Assembly (NCBI GenBank): GCA_916610825.1
Contig: OU744448.1
Span: 10,056,113 to 10,120,112, forward strand
DNA length: 64,000 bases
Source: Haliclystus octoradiatus
Taxonomy: Eukaryota > Cnidaria > Staurozoa > Stauromedusae > Haliclystidae
Direction of reading: 5' to 3'
Within the stretch, counting starts at the first letter, position 1. Every line of letters starts with the position of its first letter. Below the pieces are notes generated by a model that saw only the letters and a program-made list of their open reading frames with translations, was not told the DNA's origin and ran no database searches. Shown here one piece after another: positions 34,672-45,160 of the stretch. Made by a program: the position numbers and the translations under genes.

Positions 34672-37600
34672 TAGTCCAGTCAATCTAAAATTTGACCAAG
34701 GACAAATTGCAACACAAGCTTTTTTTATGGAGTATAGGGTAGAATTTTATGCTGAACAACATATCAAAAATCGAGAAAAATCGAAGTGGCGGAAGGTACT
34801 CAATTTGATAGAAATTAGTTACGGTCGGCATGAAAGCGAGGCTGTGTCATTTAGGGCTAAAAACTGAGCGATATTTCAAAAAATAAGAGAATGTACGCAA
34901 TCAAGAAGAACACACTCAGTGACACAATATAATTACAGAAAAAAAATCATAAGTTGATCATTATAACAGAAAAAACCATAACGAGGCTAAAAATTATATT
35001 AGGGAATTTACTGTACTTTTACTGTACTATCACCAATAACAAATGCGCATTAAAATAGGCTAGGCATAAGAACACGCATTAGCTCCTTGCAATTAGAGGG
35101 AGATCGATGTACCTAACGATTATATTAATTAACTACCAGGCAAATATTAAAATATTAAATTCTATTCAAATCGGCAAAATCAAAATAAAGCATATATAAA
35201 TCAAGTAGACCATCACGTACAAAACAAGGATGCGTCTAATCACCCTCAGTAGTGAAATGGGTATGATCCAAGAGCCAATACCAATAATAGGAACATTCTT
35301 GACATCATAAAATCATATCTAGGTTAGATAGAATGTATATATAAATCCATCCCATAGGCATCACAGATACATCTAACCCCCTCAGTAGTATAATAGGTGT
35401 GGTCCAAGAGTCCAATATCAAGAACAGGAACATTTCTGACATCATAAAATCATATCTAGGTTGCATAGAATATATATATAAATCAAGTAGACCATTCCAT
35501 ATGCATATTAGATACATCTTATCACCCTGAGTAGTATAATAGGTGTGGTCCAAGAGTCCAATACCAATAACAGGAACATTCCTGACATCATAAAATCATA
35601 TCTAGGTTAGATAGAACGTATATATAAATTAAGTAGACCATCCCATAGGAATCACAGATACATCTAACCCCCTCAATAGTGTAATAGGTGTGGTCCAAGA
35701 GTCCAATATCAAGAACAGGAACCTTTCTGACATCATAAAATCCTATCTAGGTTGTATAGAATATAAATATAAATCGAGTAGACTATCCCATATGCATATT
35801 AGATACATCTAATCACCCTCAGTAGTATAATAGGTGAGGTCCAAGAGTCCAATATCAAGAACAGGAACATTTCTGACATCATAAAATCCTATCTAGGTTG
35901 TATAGAATATAAATATAAATCGAGTAGACCATCCCATAGGCATGACAGGTACATCTAATCACCCTCAGTAGTATAATAGGTGAGGTCCAAGAGTCCAATA
36001 CAAATAACAGGAACATTTCTGACATCATATAATCATATCTAGGTTGCATAGAATATATATATATAAATCGAGTAGACCATCCCATACGCATTATAGATAC
36101 ATCTAATCACCCTCAGTAGTATAATAGGTGTGGTCCAAGAGTCCAATATCAAGAACAGGAACATTTCTGACATCATAAAATCCTATCTAGGTTGTATAGA
36201 ATATAAATATAAATCGAGTAGACAATCCCATATGCATATTAGATACATCTTATCACCCTCAGTAGTATAATAGGTGTGGTCCAAGATTCCAATATCAAGA
36301 ACAGGAACATTTCTGACATCATAAAATGATATCTACGTTACATAGAATGTATATATAATTCAAGTAAACCATCCCATAGGCATTACAGGTACATCTTATA
36401 TATATATATATATATATAAATCAAGTAGACCATCTCATAGGCATTATAGTTACATCTCATCACCCTCAGTAGTATAATAGGTGTGGTCCAAGAGTCCATA
36501 ACTTTCACCATCATAAACTTTATCTATGATTATAAAATAATATAGATGTTGAATACAATGGATGTATATTTCTAATAAAACCATTCAAAATAGATTGAAG
36601 AGACATTCAACCATTGTTGCGATAATTAACATGTGTGGTCTAGGGGTCCACAGAAGATAACAAGAACATCCTCAATTGCTCAAAAGATATCTAGGTTGCA
36701 CGATACCAGACATGCAATGTTTGTAAATTAGGGGTTGAGCAACAGTTGGGGCCTTTTACGGCTCATCAGGACGTGTTATTGCCCTAAATTTTGTCTGTGA
36801 AATCGTGAATAGGCATTCTTATCTACGTTATTGCGTTATCGATGATTTTTGCGTTATATAAAAACAAAAACATGAAGTTTTACAGAATATTTCAGATAAA
36901 ATCATAGCAAAATTCCCTATTTGGGACGCCATAATTCAAAAAGTTCTCAAGGGGGTGAATCTCCAGACCCCATTTTAAGACTTCAACCCTGTTTTCCTAT
37001 TTTTATCATGCAAAATTTTTATTATTTGCAAACACCTTGTTCACCATTCAAACTTTGCATGTTCAGCTAAATATTAATAATACGATTTAAAAGCAGATAG
37101 GTCTGAATTGAATTAATTTCAAGAAAGCTCTTTCGTTTGAATGCATGAAATTTGAAACTTTCATTATGCTATGCGTGAAATTGTACAGATTGAGTACGTA
37201 AATACGTTATTGCCATGGCATATAGGGGGCCAACAGTTGTGTGCACTATTATACGGGGTGCATTAATATGCTGCCAAACTATGTCAGAAATAAAGATAAT
37301 AGGCCAACAAATGTTATTGGTCCTGATTTGGATCACTCAGCAGAATTGATGCTATCATGTGTAATACTGTTATAGCAGAGCCCATAGGTATTGGCAATTG
37401 TACATGCATTTACATCCAAATATCTGGGAGTCTTGCATCCTGTCTAAATCACTATGTCTTAGCAAACAACTGAGAACTGAATCCTTATGATCATTTTTAT
37501 TTTCACATCATGAATTCATGATCATGCTACATATCGAACAAACATTAGAATAATTGAATATAATTCATTAAAAATATGTTTCACTTACTTTTAATTAAAA

Positions 37601-38180
37601 TACTGACCTTGATTTTGGAAAATAGAAAGCCAATACAATAAGTGTTAGGCCCTATTGAATATCTACAGATTTTTGCTTTGAACCTTGTCCTTGATAATGC
37701 CTGTCATCCTTCGTTTTCCTCTGCAACATAACACTGGGAGACTTTTCGAACCGATAACATTCCATTATGAATTAATTCGTGAGAGAGTTTCTTCGAATCA
37801 AATATCTTTGAGTACCAAAATTAGGAGGAAAGTGTACCATTTCACCATTAAACCATAAAAAATCATACGCAAACCTGAATGATACGCGAACGATGCCTAC
37901 CATCTTGTTGTATTGTCTTTCGATCAAAATTTGACAGTTTCCGAAAACATGTCGCGCTCAGCCTGTGCGCAGACGTTTAGATGGAGGCATAATGGCGTTT
38001 TAGAAAGGGTTAATAATTTGTGACTTTAAATGCAAATAAAGTAATGTTCCGCCACCTCGATTTTTCTCGATTTTCAGTATGTTGTTAAGCGTTAAATTCT
38101 GTTCTAGAATCTGTAAAAAAAGCTTGTGTTGCAATTTGTCCTGGGTTCCGTGTTTTTTCGATCTAGATTGACTGGACTAA
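34672..38180. mobile_element. 3.5-kb TIR element carrying a 147-bp satellite
   Basis: The ends are inverted repeats of about 130 bases, roughly 80% alike: left 34672-34800, right 38048-38180. Shared strings are TAGTCCAGTCAATCTA, GGACAAATTGCAACACAAGC and AAAATCGAGAAAAATCGA. A TA dinucleotide flanks both ends, so a TA target duplication is possible. The right end lies two to four bases inside the 5' splice site of the first transposase exon, so the element sits within that intron. Roughly 40% of its length is the tandem array at 35170-36510. No transposase is encoded. Confidence 0.7.
35170..36510. repeat. ~147-bp tandem satellite, about 9 copies
   Basis: Each unit holds AAATCAAGTAGACCATCCCA, CACCCTCAGTAGTATAATAG, TGTGGTCCAAGAGTCC and AACAGGAACATTTCTGACAT plus a short TA run. 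AGTAGTATAAT starts fall near 35383, 35530, 35673, 35821, 35967, 36115, 36261 and 36467, so spacing is 143-148 bases apart from the last, which has a TA-repeat expansion. A degenerate copy continues to about 36650. Confidence 0.9.
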
Positions 38181-38565
38181 ACCTCATTTTCTTCTCTGTC
38201 CCACTCGTTGCATAGCTTTACCACATTTTCTTGATCATCATGAGAATCCAATCCATAAAAGCGCAATCTGTTCAAGATATTTCGAATATCTTTGGGCCGG
38301 GGATAGTAGCGTCGACGCATCTCAGAAGGTTGGTCCTGCCCGTGGAAGAGCACATTATTTACATACTCTTTTTTAAACTTTTTTCAATTTGACTAAGTGC
38401 GGATATTGCTTTTATAAAGCTGCTCTATCTTCTCCACAATTTCAGGACAGATTGCCTCTCGTAGTTCAGCAACCTGCATATTTATTGAATTTAGAACTTA
38501 AACAGATATATATATATATATATATATAATAATAATGAAATGAAGTCAAAGACTAAACATTCTTT

Positions 38566-38610
38566 TACTGTTACTTAAAGTTTCTCGCTTTATGCGATCA
38601 TCAGACAGAA
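38566..38610 (-). ncRNA. Hammerhead ribozyme motif, minus strand
   Basis: This is the mirror image of the plus-strand motif in the other arm of the palindrome, so all core bases are the same: CTGATGA, stem II TCGC/GCGA, GAAA, minimal stem III and the GTA triplet. The two motifs point away from each other. A transcript from either strand would carry one sense copy in its 3' half. Confidence 0.7.
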
Positions 38611-38612
38611 TA

Positions 38613-38657
38613 TTCTGTCTGATGATCGCATAAAGCGAGAAACTTTAAGTAACAGTA
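38613..38657 (+). ncRNA. Hammerhead ribozyme motif, plus strand
   Basis: The conserved core is complete: CTGATGA (38619-38625), stem II TCGC/GCGA with loop ATAAA, GAAA (38639-38642), a two-pair stem III AC/GT with loop TTTAA, and the cleavage triplet GTA (38649-38651). Stem I is CTGT (38615-38618) paired with ACAG (38652-38655). The minimal stem III is the type I form known from Penelope-like elements and retrozymes, which often act as dimers. Activity is inferred, and the surrounding palindrome could fold into a competing long hairpin. Confidence 0.7.
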
Positions 38658-38756
38658 AAAGAATGTTTAGTCTTTGACTTCATTTCATTATTATTATTCA
38701 CCGCTCTGTCAAATGACATTGAGCACTATCTCAACTGCTATCAGATAACATTATTT

Positions 38757-38817
<61 letters not shown>
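38757..38817. repeat. (TA)n microsatellite
   Basis: About 30 uninterrupted TA units. Shorter TA runs lie at 38505-38527 and 36397-36418. Confidence 0.95.
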
Positions 38818-38820
<3 letters not shown>

Positions 38821-39100
38821 TCAAACCTGTTATAACGGTCACCTCTATACAGCGGCCACCTACCTGTCTATAGTGGTCACTTTTGCAATGTCTCAAATAG
38901 TATTTTCTATTGAATTGAACCTGTATATAAAGGCCACCTGTCTCGTTGCTATAGTGCACAAAATTCCGTATCTTAAATGGCTTTTTCATCGACTTATTCA
39001 TTTTCCTCATTAAACTTATCGGTTGCCTATCACGATATTCTTCCAAATTAAACTCGTGTAATTTAATCAAAACAAACTATTGTGAAATGACTACGGAAAA
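38818..39100. mobile_element. pogo-like MITE fragment
   Basis: It starts ACAGTCAAACCTGTTATAAC right after the TA run and continues with repeated phrases such as GGTCACC and GGCCACCT. This is the signature of pogo-related MITEs seen in many invertebrates. The far end is not clear. Confidence 0.5.
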
Positions 39101-39254
39101 TTATCAAGTCTTCATCAAGTAACAGCCACCTTTGTTGACCTAAGTGTGATTTCACTACTTTTCAGAATTAAAAAAGCCGGTTTTTCACTTTCTCGACTTT
39201 AAATGGCTCTTACACTACAGCCGGCGAAACAATTCACTGTTAATTCTAGTATGT

Positions 39255-39310
39255 CCATAGTTTACAGAGACAAACCCTGGTAATATAGGGTTTGTCGCTA
39301 TAAACTATGG
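39255..39310. mobile_element. 56-bp hairpin insertion with empty-site comparison
   Basis: CCATAGTTTA at one end and TAAACTATGG at the other enclose a second hairpin (GACAAACCCT / AGGGTTTGTC). TATGT is duplicated on both sides. In the sister tandem copy the uninterrupted sequence AGTATGTCATACGCAG is present near 39500. Confidence 0.75.
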
Positions 39311-39572
39311 TATGTCATACGCAGATATGTATCGAAGTGATTTAAAAAAAACTTCAAGTCTATATTTACTAGCAGCAATCTAGGTTGACCTGTGACTTCA
39401 CACATTTTTCAGAATTTGAAAAAGCCGTTTGTTCTCTTTCGCGACTTTAATTGTCTCTCACACTATACCCGCCGATACAATTCACTATTAATATTAGTAT
39501 GTCATACGCAGACATGTATGGAAGTGATTTTAAAAAACTGGATTAAAAAATGTCAAGTCTATACTTACTATA

Positions 39573-39757
39573 CAGTGTAACCCGCTTATGTGCAATTCGG
39601 ATAAATGAAATTCCCGCTTATTTGCAACTTGGCTTTGAAACCTGTTAAACAATTTTCTGGTCTTTTCCTTGGTAAACGATTTCGGATAACTGCAAATTTG
39701 GATAAATGCAATGAAAACCTTTGGCAAATTTGACTTGCACTTAAGCGGGTTACGCTG
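39573..39757. mobile_element. 185-bp pogo-like MITE
   Basis: The ends are CAGTGTAACCCGCTTA and the reverse complement of CAGCGTAACCCGCTTA, flanked by TA. It sits between two copies of the ~205-bp repeat. The neighbouring repeat junction without the insert (TTACTAGCAGCAATC near 39370) is the empty site. Confidence 0.8.
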
Positions 39758-39975
39758 TAGCAGCAATCTAGGTCAACCTAAGTGTGATTTCACCACTTTT
39801 CAGAATTTGAAAAAGCTGGTTTTTCACTTTATCGACTTTAAATGTCTCTCACACTATAACCACCGATACAATTCCCTATTAATTCGCTGTTATAGTATAT
39901 CATACGCAGGTATGTATCGAAGTGATTTAAAAAAACTGGATTAAAAAATATCAAGTCTATATTTACTAGAAGCAA

Positions 39976-40204
39976 TCTAGGTTGATATTGACATCGCGCA
40001 TAACCTTGTAGATTTATCAATAGATAATCCAAGTTAATACTACCCTATAATACCCTGGTGGAACAATCTGACGGGTGATATTTACATCAAAAACTATTGC
40101 TCAATTCAAGGAGAAACTACGATCATTGAATTTGTCATCATTTTGCAGAGTTATTATATAGATAAAATAATCAGTCGTATAGCATTACATCACATAGCTA
40201 ATGT
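39976..40204. other. Short spacer
   Basis: No feature recognised. Confidence 0.4.
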
Positions 40205-40212
40205 ATAGATAC

Positions 40213-41773
40213 CAGGCCCGGATAGAGGGGGGGTCTCGTATGTCAATTGAGAAACGTTCCTTTTCTCTCAATGACGTAATCATGACGTAATCTGGTTTTC
40301 TGCGTAATCATGTCTATGAAGTAGGGCCTTTTCAATTGAATGATCATTGCAAACGTCATCGCTCCCTATACTTATTCAATTGAACAGCTTGCATCAATCA
40401 AATGATCTCAGTCCGCTATGATTGGGTAACGATCAGAGACTTTAACAATTGACCTACTTTGATAACAATTGACATGATTTCTGTTTGGCACCTGATTGGT
40501 TAAAGATTGAAATTTTGATTCTCTTCGATAACAATTGACAAACTTTGTAACAATCGTGACATAGAAAATGTCAAACTGCAGATTGAGGCAAGTATTTGAT
40601 TGGCAGAAACTCAAGCCTGTTCTTGCTTTACGCAATATGATTGGTTCTTAAACAATTGACAAACTACTTCAATCTTGGACATATTTGACAGAGAGATAAT
40701 CGGAACAAGTGCACATGATCGTTAAAGAAATTCAAAAAATACGAGCGGTAAACTTACTTGTTTTGACACACAGTCATTTTGTTGGCGTGCAGTCAGGAGC
40801 CATGACTGCTGTTTTGAACACTTACTCACTTAGTATACAGTACATTCGAACATTTAAGCTATTATCTGAGTTTTGATACGTGGTGGAGGATTATCATAGA
40901 AGGACATCAGACGGCGAACGTTATTTTATCTGCAGTTTAGGCCAAATCGTAAAATCGATTCAAGTTGTCATTTTCCCATATATATGTCCTCGAGAATATG
41001 GAATTACCAATGCGACTGTTAACTATGTGAAACAAAAATAATTGGTATCTCGCTATTCATTTACATTATTGTTTTGCTTTACAAGTTTATCGCAGCTCAA
41101 TGAATTGTTTACTAAGCTACACATTTATTCTCTGGATGCCTAATTATGAACAGATATCCAGATTTAGCAAACTCAAAACTGGGTAATCATTAATTAAGAA
41201 AGAGATGTTGGCTTCTTTCCTAGATTATGAGCCTACTGTATCAATACGAGATGAATATGATCACTGCTCAAATGATCTCATGTACGTTTGTTTTGATTTT
41301 GATTTATTGGATTGTGGAGAACCGTAGAACTGATTCCAGCGGCGATTAGCTACGATTAGTAGTCAAAGATCAGAAGGATTATCAGTGCTGTTTGTTGATG
41401 ATTAATTTAACAAGCTAAATATACTATTTAATTTATATTTTATCACTATGCTTTTAAATTTGATTGAACAACGTACATAACATATATTTACACTTTCGCC
41501 AAGATAGATTTCAGTTTGCACGCAGGCTAATTGCCTTGATTTGGTAATTTAATGTAACGGTATCAAATTTAGAAATAGAAACAATAAAATATTCCCTTTT
41601 TATTAAACAAAATAAATGATGAGGGGAGTTGCTGGTGCCGGGGGACTGTTAAATGAATATTTATTTCCTCTTCCAGGGCCATTGCAGTAGGGGGCTTTCG
41701 TCCCCTAATATGGGCGTGGCGATTTGATTACGTCATTTTGACAGGGGTATTCAAAATCCTGTATCCGGGCCTG
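40213..41773. mobile_element. hAT-like non-autonomous element, 8-bp TSD
   Basis: It starts CAGGCCCGGATA and ends with the reverse complement TATCCGGGCCTG. The 8-base TSD ATAGATAC is at 40205-40212 and 41774-41781. The CAGG start and 8-bp TSD are typical of hAT transposons. The 1,561 bases inside have no transposase; short repeats of AACAATTGACA appear between 40440 and 40670. Confidence 0.85.
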
Positions 41774-41946
41774 ATAGATACATATCTTTACATTCATAGT
41801 TGTTAACCTGATACTATATGTCATATACGGTATTTATGCATACAACAAATTAATAAATGATAGGGTCATACTCATGTTTTAACTAGAATCCTTTAGATTT
41901 ATGACAAAATATAATGATTATTTATGATTCAACAAAATGACAAAAT

Positions 41947-42014
41947 ATATCATATCATATCATAACATATCATATCATATCAAATCATATCATATAATAT
42001 CATATCATATCATA
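41947..42014. repeat. Degenerate (TATCA)n array, 5' of LINE A
   Basis: About 13 pentamers with several changes (CATAACATATC, CAAATCATATC). LINE A starts immediately after it. Confidence 0.85.
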
Positions 42015-43107
42015 CCCATTAGAAGCCTTTCGATAAAATGTAATGCGTAGTATGCTAAATGTACCAAAGAATGTTACCCTGACTGCGATACGCGGTGACT
42101 TAGTATTATTATTATTAAATATCGATGTTAAAGTTAAAATATTTAATTACTGTATTCTTTTGTTAAACTCTGATCAAAATTCACTAGTATATAAAGCTTT
42201 TGGAGAACAAGTCTTAGATAGTTCCCCCCTTACTTGGCTTGCAAATGTCAAAAATATTTTGAGAGAAGTTGGTATTGATTTTACACTCCTTTGCAATAAG
42301 GATTTATCAACCTTGATTTCTCAAAACTTATTTATAAAAGCAGTAGAGCAAGATTTGACGCATAAATTTATTCAATGATTTGAAAATAATCTCTCCGCTA
42401 ATCAAAACTCTAATCAATTGAACTTTTACCGAAAATTTAAATCAAAGTTTCAATTTGAAAACTACCTCCTCCTACCTCATACAAAAGCTAGGATAGCGTT
42501 AACTAAACTGAGAGTAAGTTCTCATAAATTAACTGTACAAACAGGACGCCACATTGGTATCCCATACGAAGATCGCCTGTGTCCAGTTAGCAACACAGAT
42601 GATATTGATGACGAAATTCACCTTCTCTTTTTCTGTTCTTCACACCATAATAATAGGATATCCTTCTATAATGCAATAAATAGAATGTATAGTAGTTTTA
42701 GCTCGTCGACAACTGAAGAAAAGATTCACTTCTTATTCTCGGATTCACCTACTATCGTGAACAATGTTCTTGGGGCATTTGTACTCAACTCTTATCGTGC
42801 AAGAGGCTTACAAAATATTAAAAAAAAAAAAAAAAAATGATATTAGATTATACTATATTTTTGGTTGTATTAATCAGTGGTAGAATAATTATCACATATT
42901 ATACCAGATTTGTAATAATGGTCAGTTATTTTATTAGGATTGTTAATAGTTACTATCATTGTAAAAAAAAAGTAATAATAAATAAATAAATAAAATAAAT
43001 ATTGTATATACATATATGTTATATAAATAGAACATAATTATGTAATTATCACACATCCTGTAAAATTGGGTATATTGATATTAAAGTGACAACAACAACA
43101 ACAACAC
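42015..43107 (+). mobile_element. LINE A: 5'-truncated copy in (TATCA)n
   Basis: The coding part is the C-terminal region of an ORF2 related to that of LINE B. MRSMLNVPKNVTLTAIRGDL aligns to MRQMLSVKGNTNTLAVRGDL there, and SNQLNFYRKFKSKFQFENYL to SNQLNFYANIYENFEFQSYL; overall similarity is only about half, so this is a different subfamily. One stop (TGA) interrupts it near 42376 and the zinc-finger Cys pair is lost. The 3' end has (AAC)n directly followed by (TATCA)n. Confidence 0.85.
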
Positions 43108-43359
43108 CATATCATATCATATCATATCATATCATATCATATCATATCATATCATATCATATCATATCATATCATATCATATCATATCATATCATATCAT
43201 ATCATATCATATCATATCATATCATATCATATCATATCATATCATATCGTATCGTATCATATCATATCATATCATATCATATCATATCATATCATATCAT
43301 ATCATATCATATCATATCATATCATATCATATCATATCATATCATATCATATCATATCA
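43108..43359. repeat. (TATCA)n array between LINE A and LINE B
   Basis: About 50 pentamers, nearly perfect, with two TATCG variants near 43245-43256. The open frame through it (repeats of YHIIS) is an artefact of a 5-base unit. Confidence 0.98.
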
Positions 43360-43405
43360 GAATGATAAGAAAGGTGTATTTAAACAAGTAACTGGCGCTT
43401 TGAGT

Positions 43406-45160
43406 ATGCAAAACAACAGCGACACTGAAACGGAAATTGACGATGGAAGTCAGGGCGTATTGACCGACAACAGTTCATCACCATCAGAAATGACATTAGG
43501 ATGTCCCGGACCATCAGACAAAGTGATTAGTACGAATGATGACAATTACAAACTTATTTTAGAGCCCTCGAATAATTCCACTTTTGACACAATTATATTA
43601 GATAGCGCAGGTGAACACGAACAATTAAGCCCCAATATTATGTTAAAACGAGGTGAAAGCCTTGGTCATACCAATCAATCGACAACAGTCCCTGAACGAA
43701 AACAAATTATTGGTATTTCAAAAATTACAGACAAAAAATCAATCGTAGTTGCCGACACAGATCCGATATCACCTAATGAAGATCTGTGGAGAGCATTACG
43801 CAACCTGCAAATTCATGTTTATAATCTCGAGGAAGAGAACTCGGTGTTGAAAGCTAAAGTTGACTCCATTGAAAAACGATTATCTAGCTCAGCTAACGCG
43901 GTTAAAGTAGCAAGAGATAATATACCCAACAATAACATAATTGAAAATAGAAACAGCAAAACAATTCAACAGTCGAAAGGGGAACATTCTCGCACCCAAA
44001 ATGAAACACAAGATCTGTTGATTATTGGAGATTCCCATCTTCGACACATCAACCCAAAACGTATTTCAAAATCGGCCGACGCTAAAAAAATAGTATGTCA
44101 AGGAATGGCCACCCACAAATTTATTTCAGAAATCGAAGACATAGGTAAGACAAAAGATCAATACAAACACATTATCCTACACATCGGATCAAATGACATA
44201 CACTCACAACACCTAGACGTCTCATTGACAGACCATAAAAGAGTAATCGAAACCGCTAAAAAACTGTTTCCACATGCTAAGCTGCATCTGTCATCAGTAT
44301 TACCTAAAACAGATAACCAGAAGACAAATGAGGCGATTGAAGTATTTAACAATGAGATGGAAACTTTCTGCAGAGGAACAAACATTAATTACATCAATCA
44401 CACAAAAACATTCACGATTGTCAAAGACGGACAATCTAAACTTAACCCTAAGTTATATCTTCCAGATAAAACCTATACGAACGAACATGGCACAAAACTC
44501 CTTGCCACAAATTTTATCAGAAATTTTCACAAAATAGAAACAACTACTTCAGAGCCAAAAGAATTTCAAACATTTACTAACACAAACAGCTCTAATAAAT
44601 CAGTAATGTATCAAACAACAGTTCAAACACAACAAACGAATCCTCCTTTATTGACCAATAAGCCCGTGAATACAAACAACGATGTAACAGAAAATATCCA
44701 AATCCAAGAGGAGCGCAAAAATAAAGATGAAAGAAATATGTATAACACACCATACAACGGAGGTAGAGATATGACGTACAATACCGGTAATTTCAACATA
44801 CAACAAAATCATCCGCAACAAAATCAATACCACTTACAACCACAAATGAGACCTATCCACGCAAATCACAACCAGCAAAATCAACAAATAGGCACTAACA
44901 TGTCAGTAGGCCCTGGCATGCCATCTGCATACTCACAGCCCCCCAAAAATCCCCCTCCGTTACTTGGGCCATATCAAAATCATAATACAAGAGAAATGAT
45001 GCCACCGTATGGAGGTATTAACCTACCCCACTATAACAACTTTGCACCCCCCCTAATGACCATGCCTCTCAATCAGCAATATTATATACCAATGAGCACA
45101 CAAAAACAATGGAATGACACGCTCTTTTACCCACAAAATCAAATGCATAGATGTTATTAA
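43406..45160 (+). CDS. LINE B ORF1 with SGNH/esterase domain
   Basis: 584 residues from the ATG at 43406, preferred over an upstream in-frame TTG. The acidic N-terminus is followed by a coiled coil (residues about 130-165: LWRALRNLQIHVYNLEEENS). An SGNH (GDSL-type) hydrolase domain follows from about residue 208: block I LLIIGDSHLR, block II Gly in CQGMATHKF, block III HIGSNDI and a final His in TNEHGTKLL. The C-terminal 190 residues are rich in Gln, Asn and Pro. Esterase-type ORF1 proteins are known from CR1-like and related LINEs and are thought to aid RNP formation or membrane handling; the substrate is unknown. The catalytic Ser, Asn and His are all present. Confidence 0.85.
   Translation: MQNNSDTETEIDDGSQGVLTDNSSSPSEMTLGCPGPSDKVISTNDDNYKLILEPSNNSTFDTIILDSAGEHEQLSPNIMLKRGESLGHTNQSTTVPERKQIIGISKITDKKSIVVADTDPISPNEDLWRALRNLQIHVYNLEEENSVLKAKVDSIEKRLSSSANAVKVARDNIPNNNIIENRNSKTIQQSKGEHSRTQNETQDLLIIGDSHLRHINPKRISKSADAKKIVCQGMATHKFISEIEDIGKTKDQYKHIILHIGSNDIHSQHLDVSLTDHKRVIETAKKLFPHAKLHLSSVLPKTDNQKTNEAIEVFNNEMETFCRGTNINYINHTKTFTIVKDGQSKLNPKLYLPDKTYTNEHGTKLLATNFIRNFHKIETTTSEPKEFQTFTNTNSSNKSVMYQTTVQTQQTNPPLLTNKPVNTNNDVTENIQIQEERKNKDERNMYNTPYNGGRDMTYNTGNFNIQQNHPQQNQYHLQPQMRPIHANHNQQNQQIGTNMSVGPGMPSAYSQPPKNPPPLLGPYQNHNTREMMPPYGGINLPHYNNFAPPLMTMPLNQQYYIPMSTQKQWNDTLFYPQNQMHRCY

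Larger units (their letters stand above)
31555..38473 (-). pseudogene. Mutator-like (MULE) transposase with SWIM finger, seven exons, decayed
   Basis: Exons bounded by GT/AG sites: 38473-38183, 34328-34209, 33738-33534, 33439-33198, 32933-32758, 32531-31789 and 31703-31555. The product reads AELREAICPEIVEKIEQLY and MRRRYYPRPKDIRN. The RNase-H-fold core has first Asp in LLDATYR, second Asp in FIVDFSLAEINALE, CDFHRKKAWSKW and the Glu in YTNNGIERQN. A SWIM zinc finger follows (CECVDF...LCKHLCAV, CxCxnCxH) and a basic tail (KKAKQAKRSKSR). Damage: TAG and TGA (or a compensated frameshift) in the first exon, a frameshift in the third, TGA for an expected Trp in the fourth, and a frameshift plus TAA in the sixth. 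The first intron holds a 3.5-kb element. Transposases of this kind cut and join DNA at terminal inverted repeats. No TIRs for this unit were found. Confidence 0.8.
38526..38697. repeat. Perfect 172-bp palindrome
   Basis: Two 86-base arms match without a mismatch and meet at AATATT (38609-38614) with no spacer. I checked the full arm by writing the reverse complement. It lies upstream of the first recognised transposase exon and beside two (TA)n runs. It carries a hammerhead motif in each arm. Confidence 0.95.
39110..39975. repeat. ~205-bp tandem repeat, about 3-4 copies, with insertions
   Basis: Units carry GCAATCTAGGTTGACC, TTTTCAGAATTTGAAAAAG, GATACAATTCACTATTAAT and ATGTCATACGCAG. Landmarks fall at about 39131, 39375, 39763 and 39971. 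The irregular spacing is explained by a 56-bp hairpin insertion in the first copy and a 185-bp MITE between the second and third. Confidence 0.75.

Noticed and set aside
35170-36510. Regular repeats considered as a CRISPR-like array
   Set aside because: There are no unique spacers between short direct repeats; the whole 147-base unit is repeated, and the context is a eukaryotic genome.
43086-43391. Long open frame with YHIIS repeats (also at 49067-49321)
   Set aside because: It is the translation of a (TATCA)n microsatellite, which is open in every frame that lacks a stop. No coding evidence.
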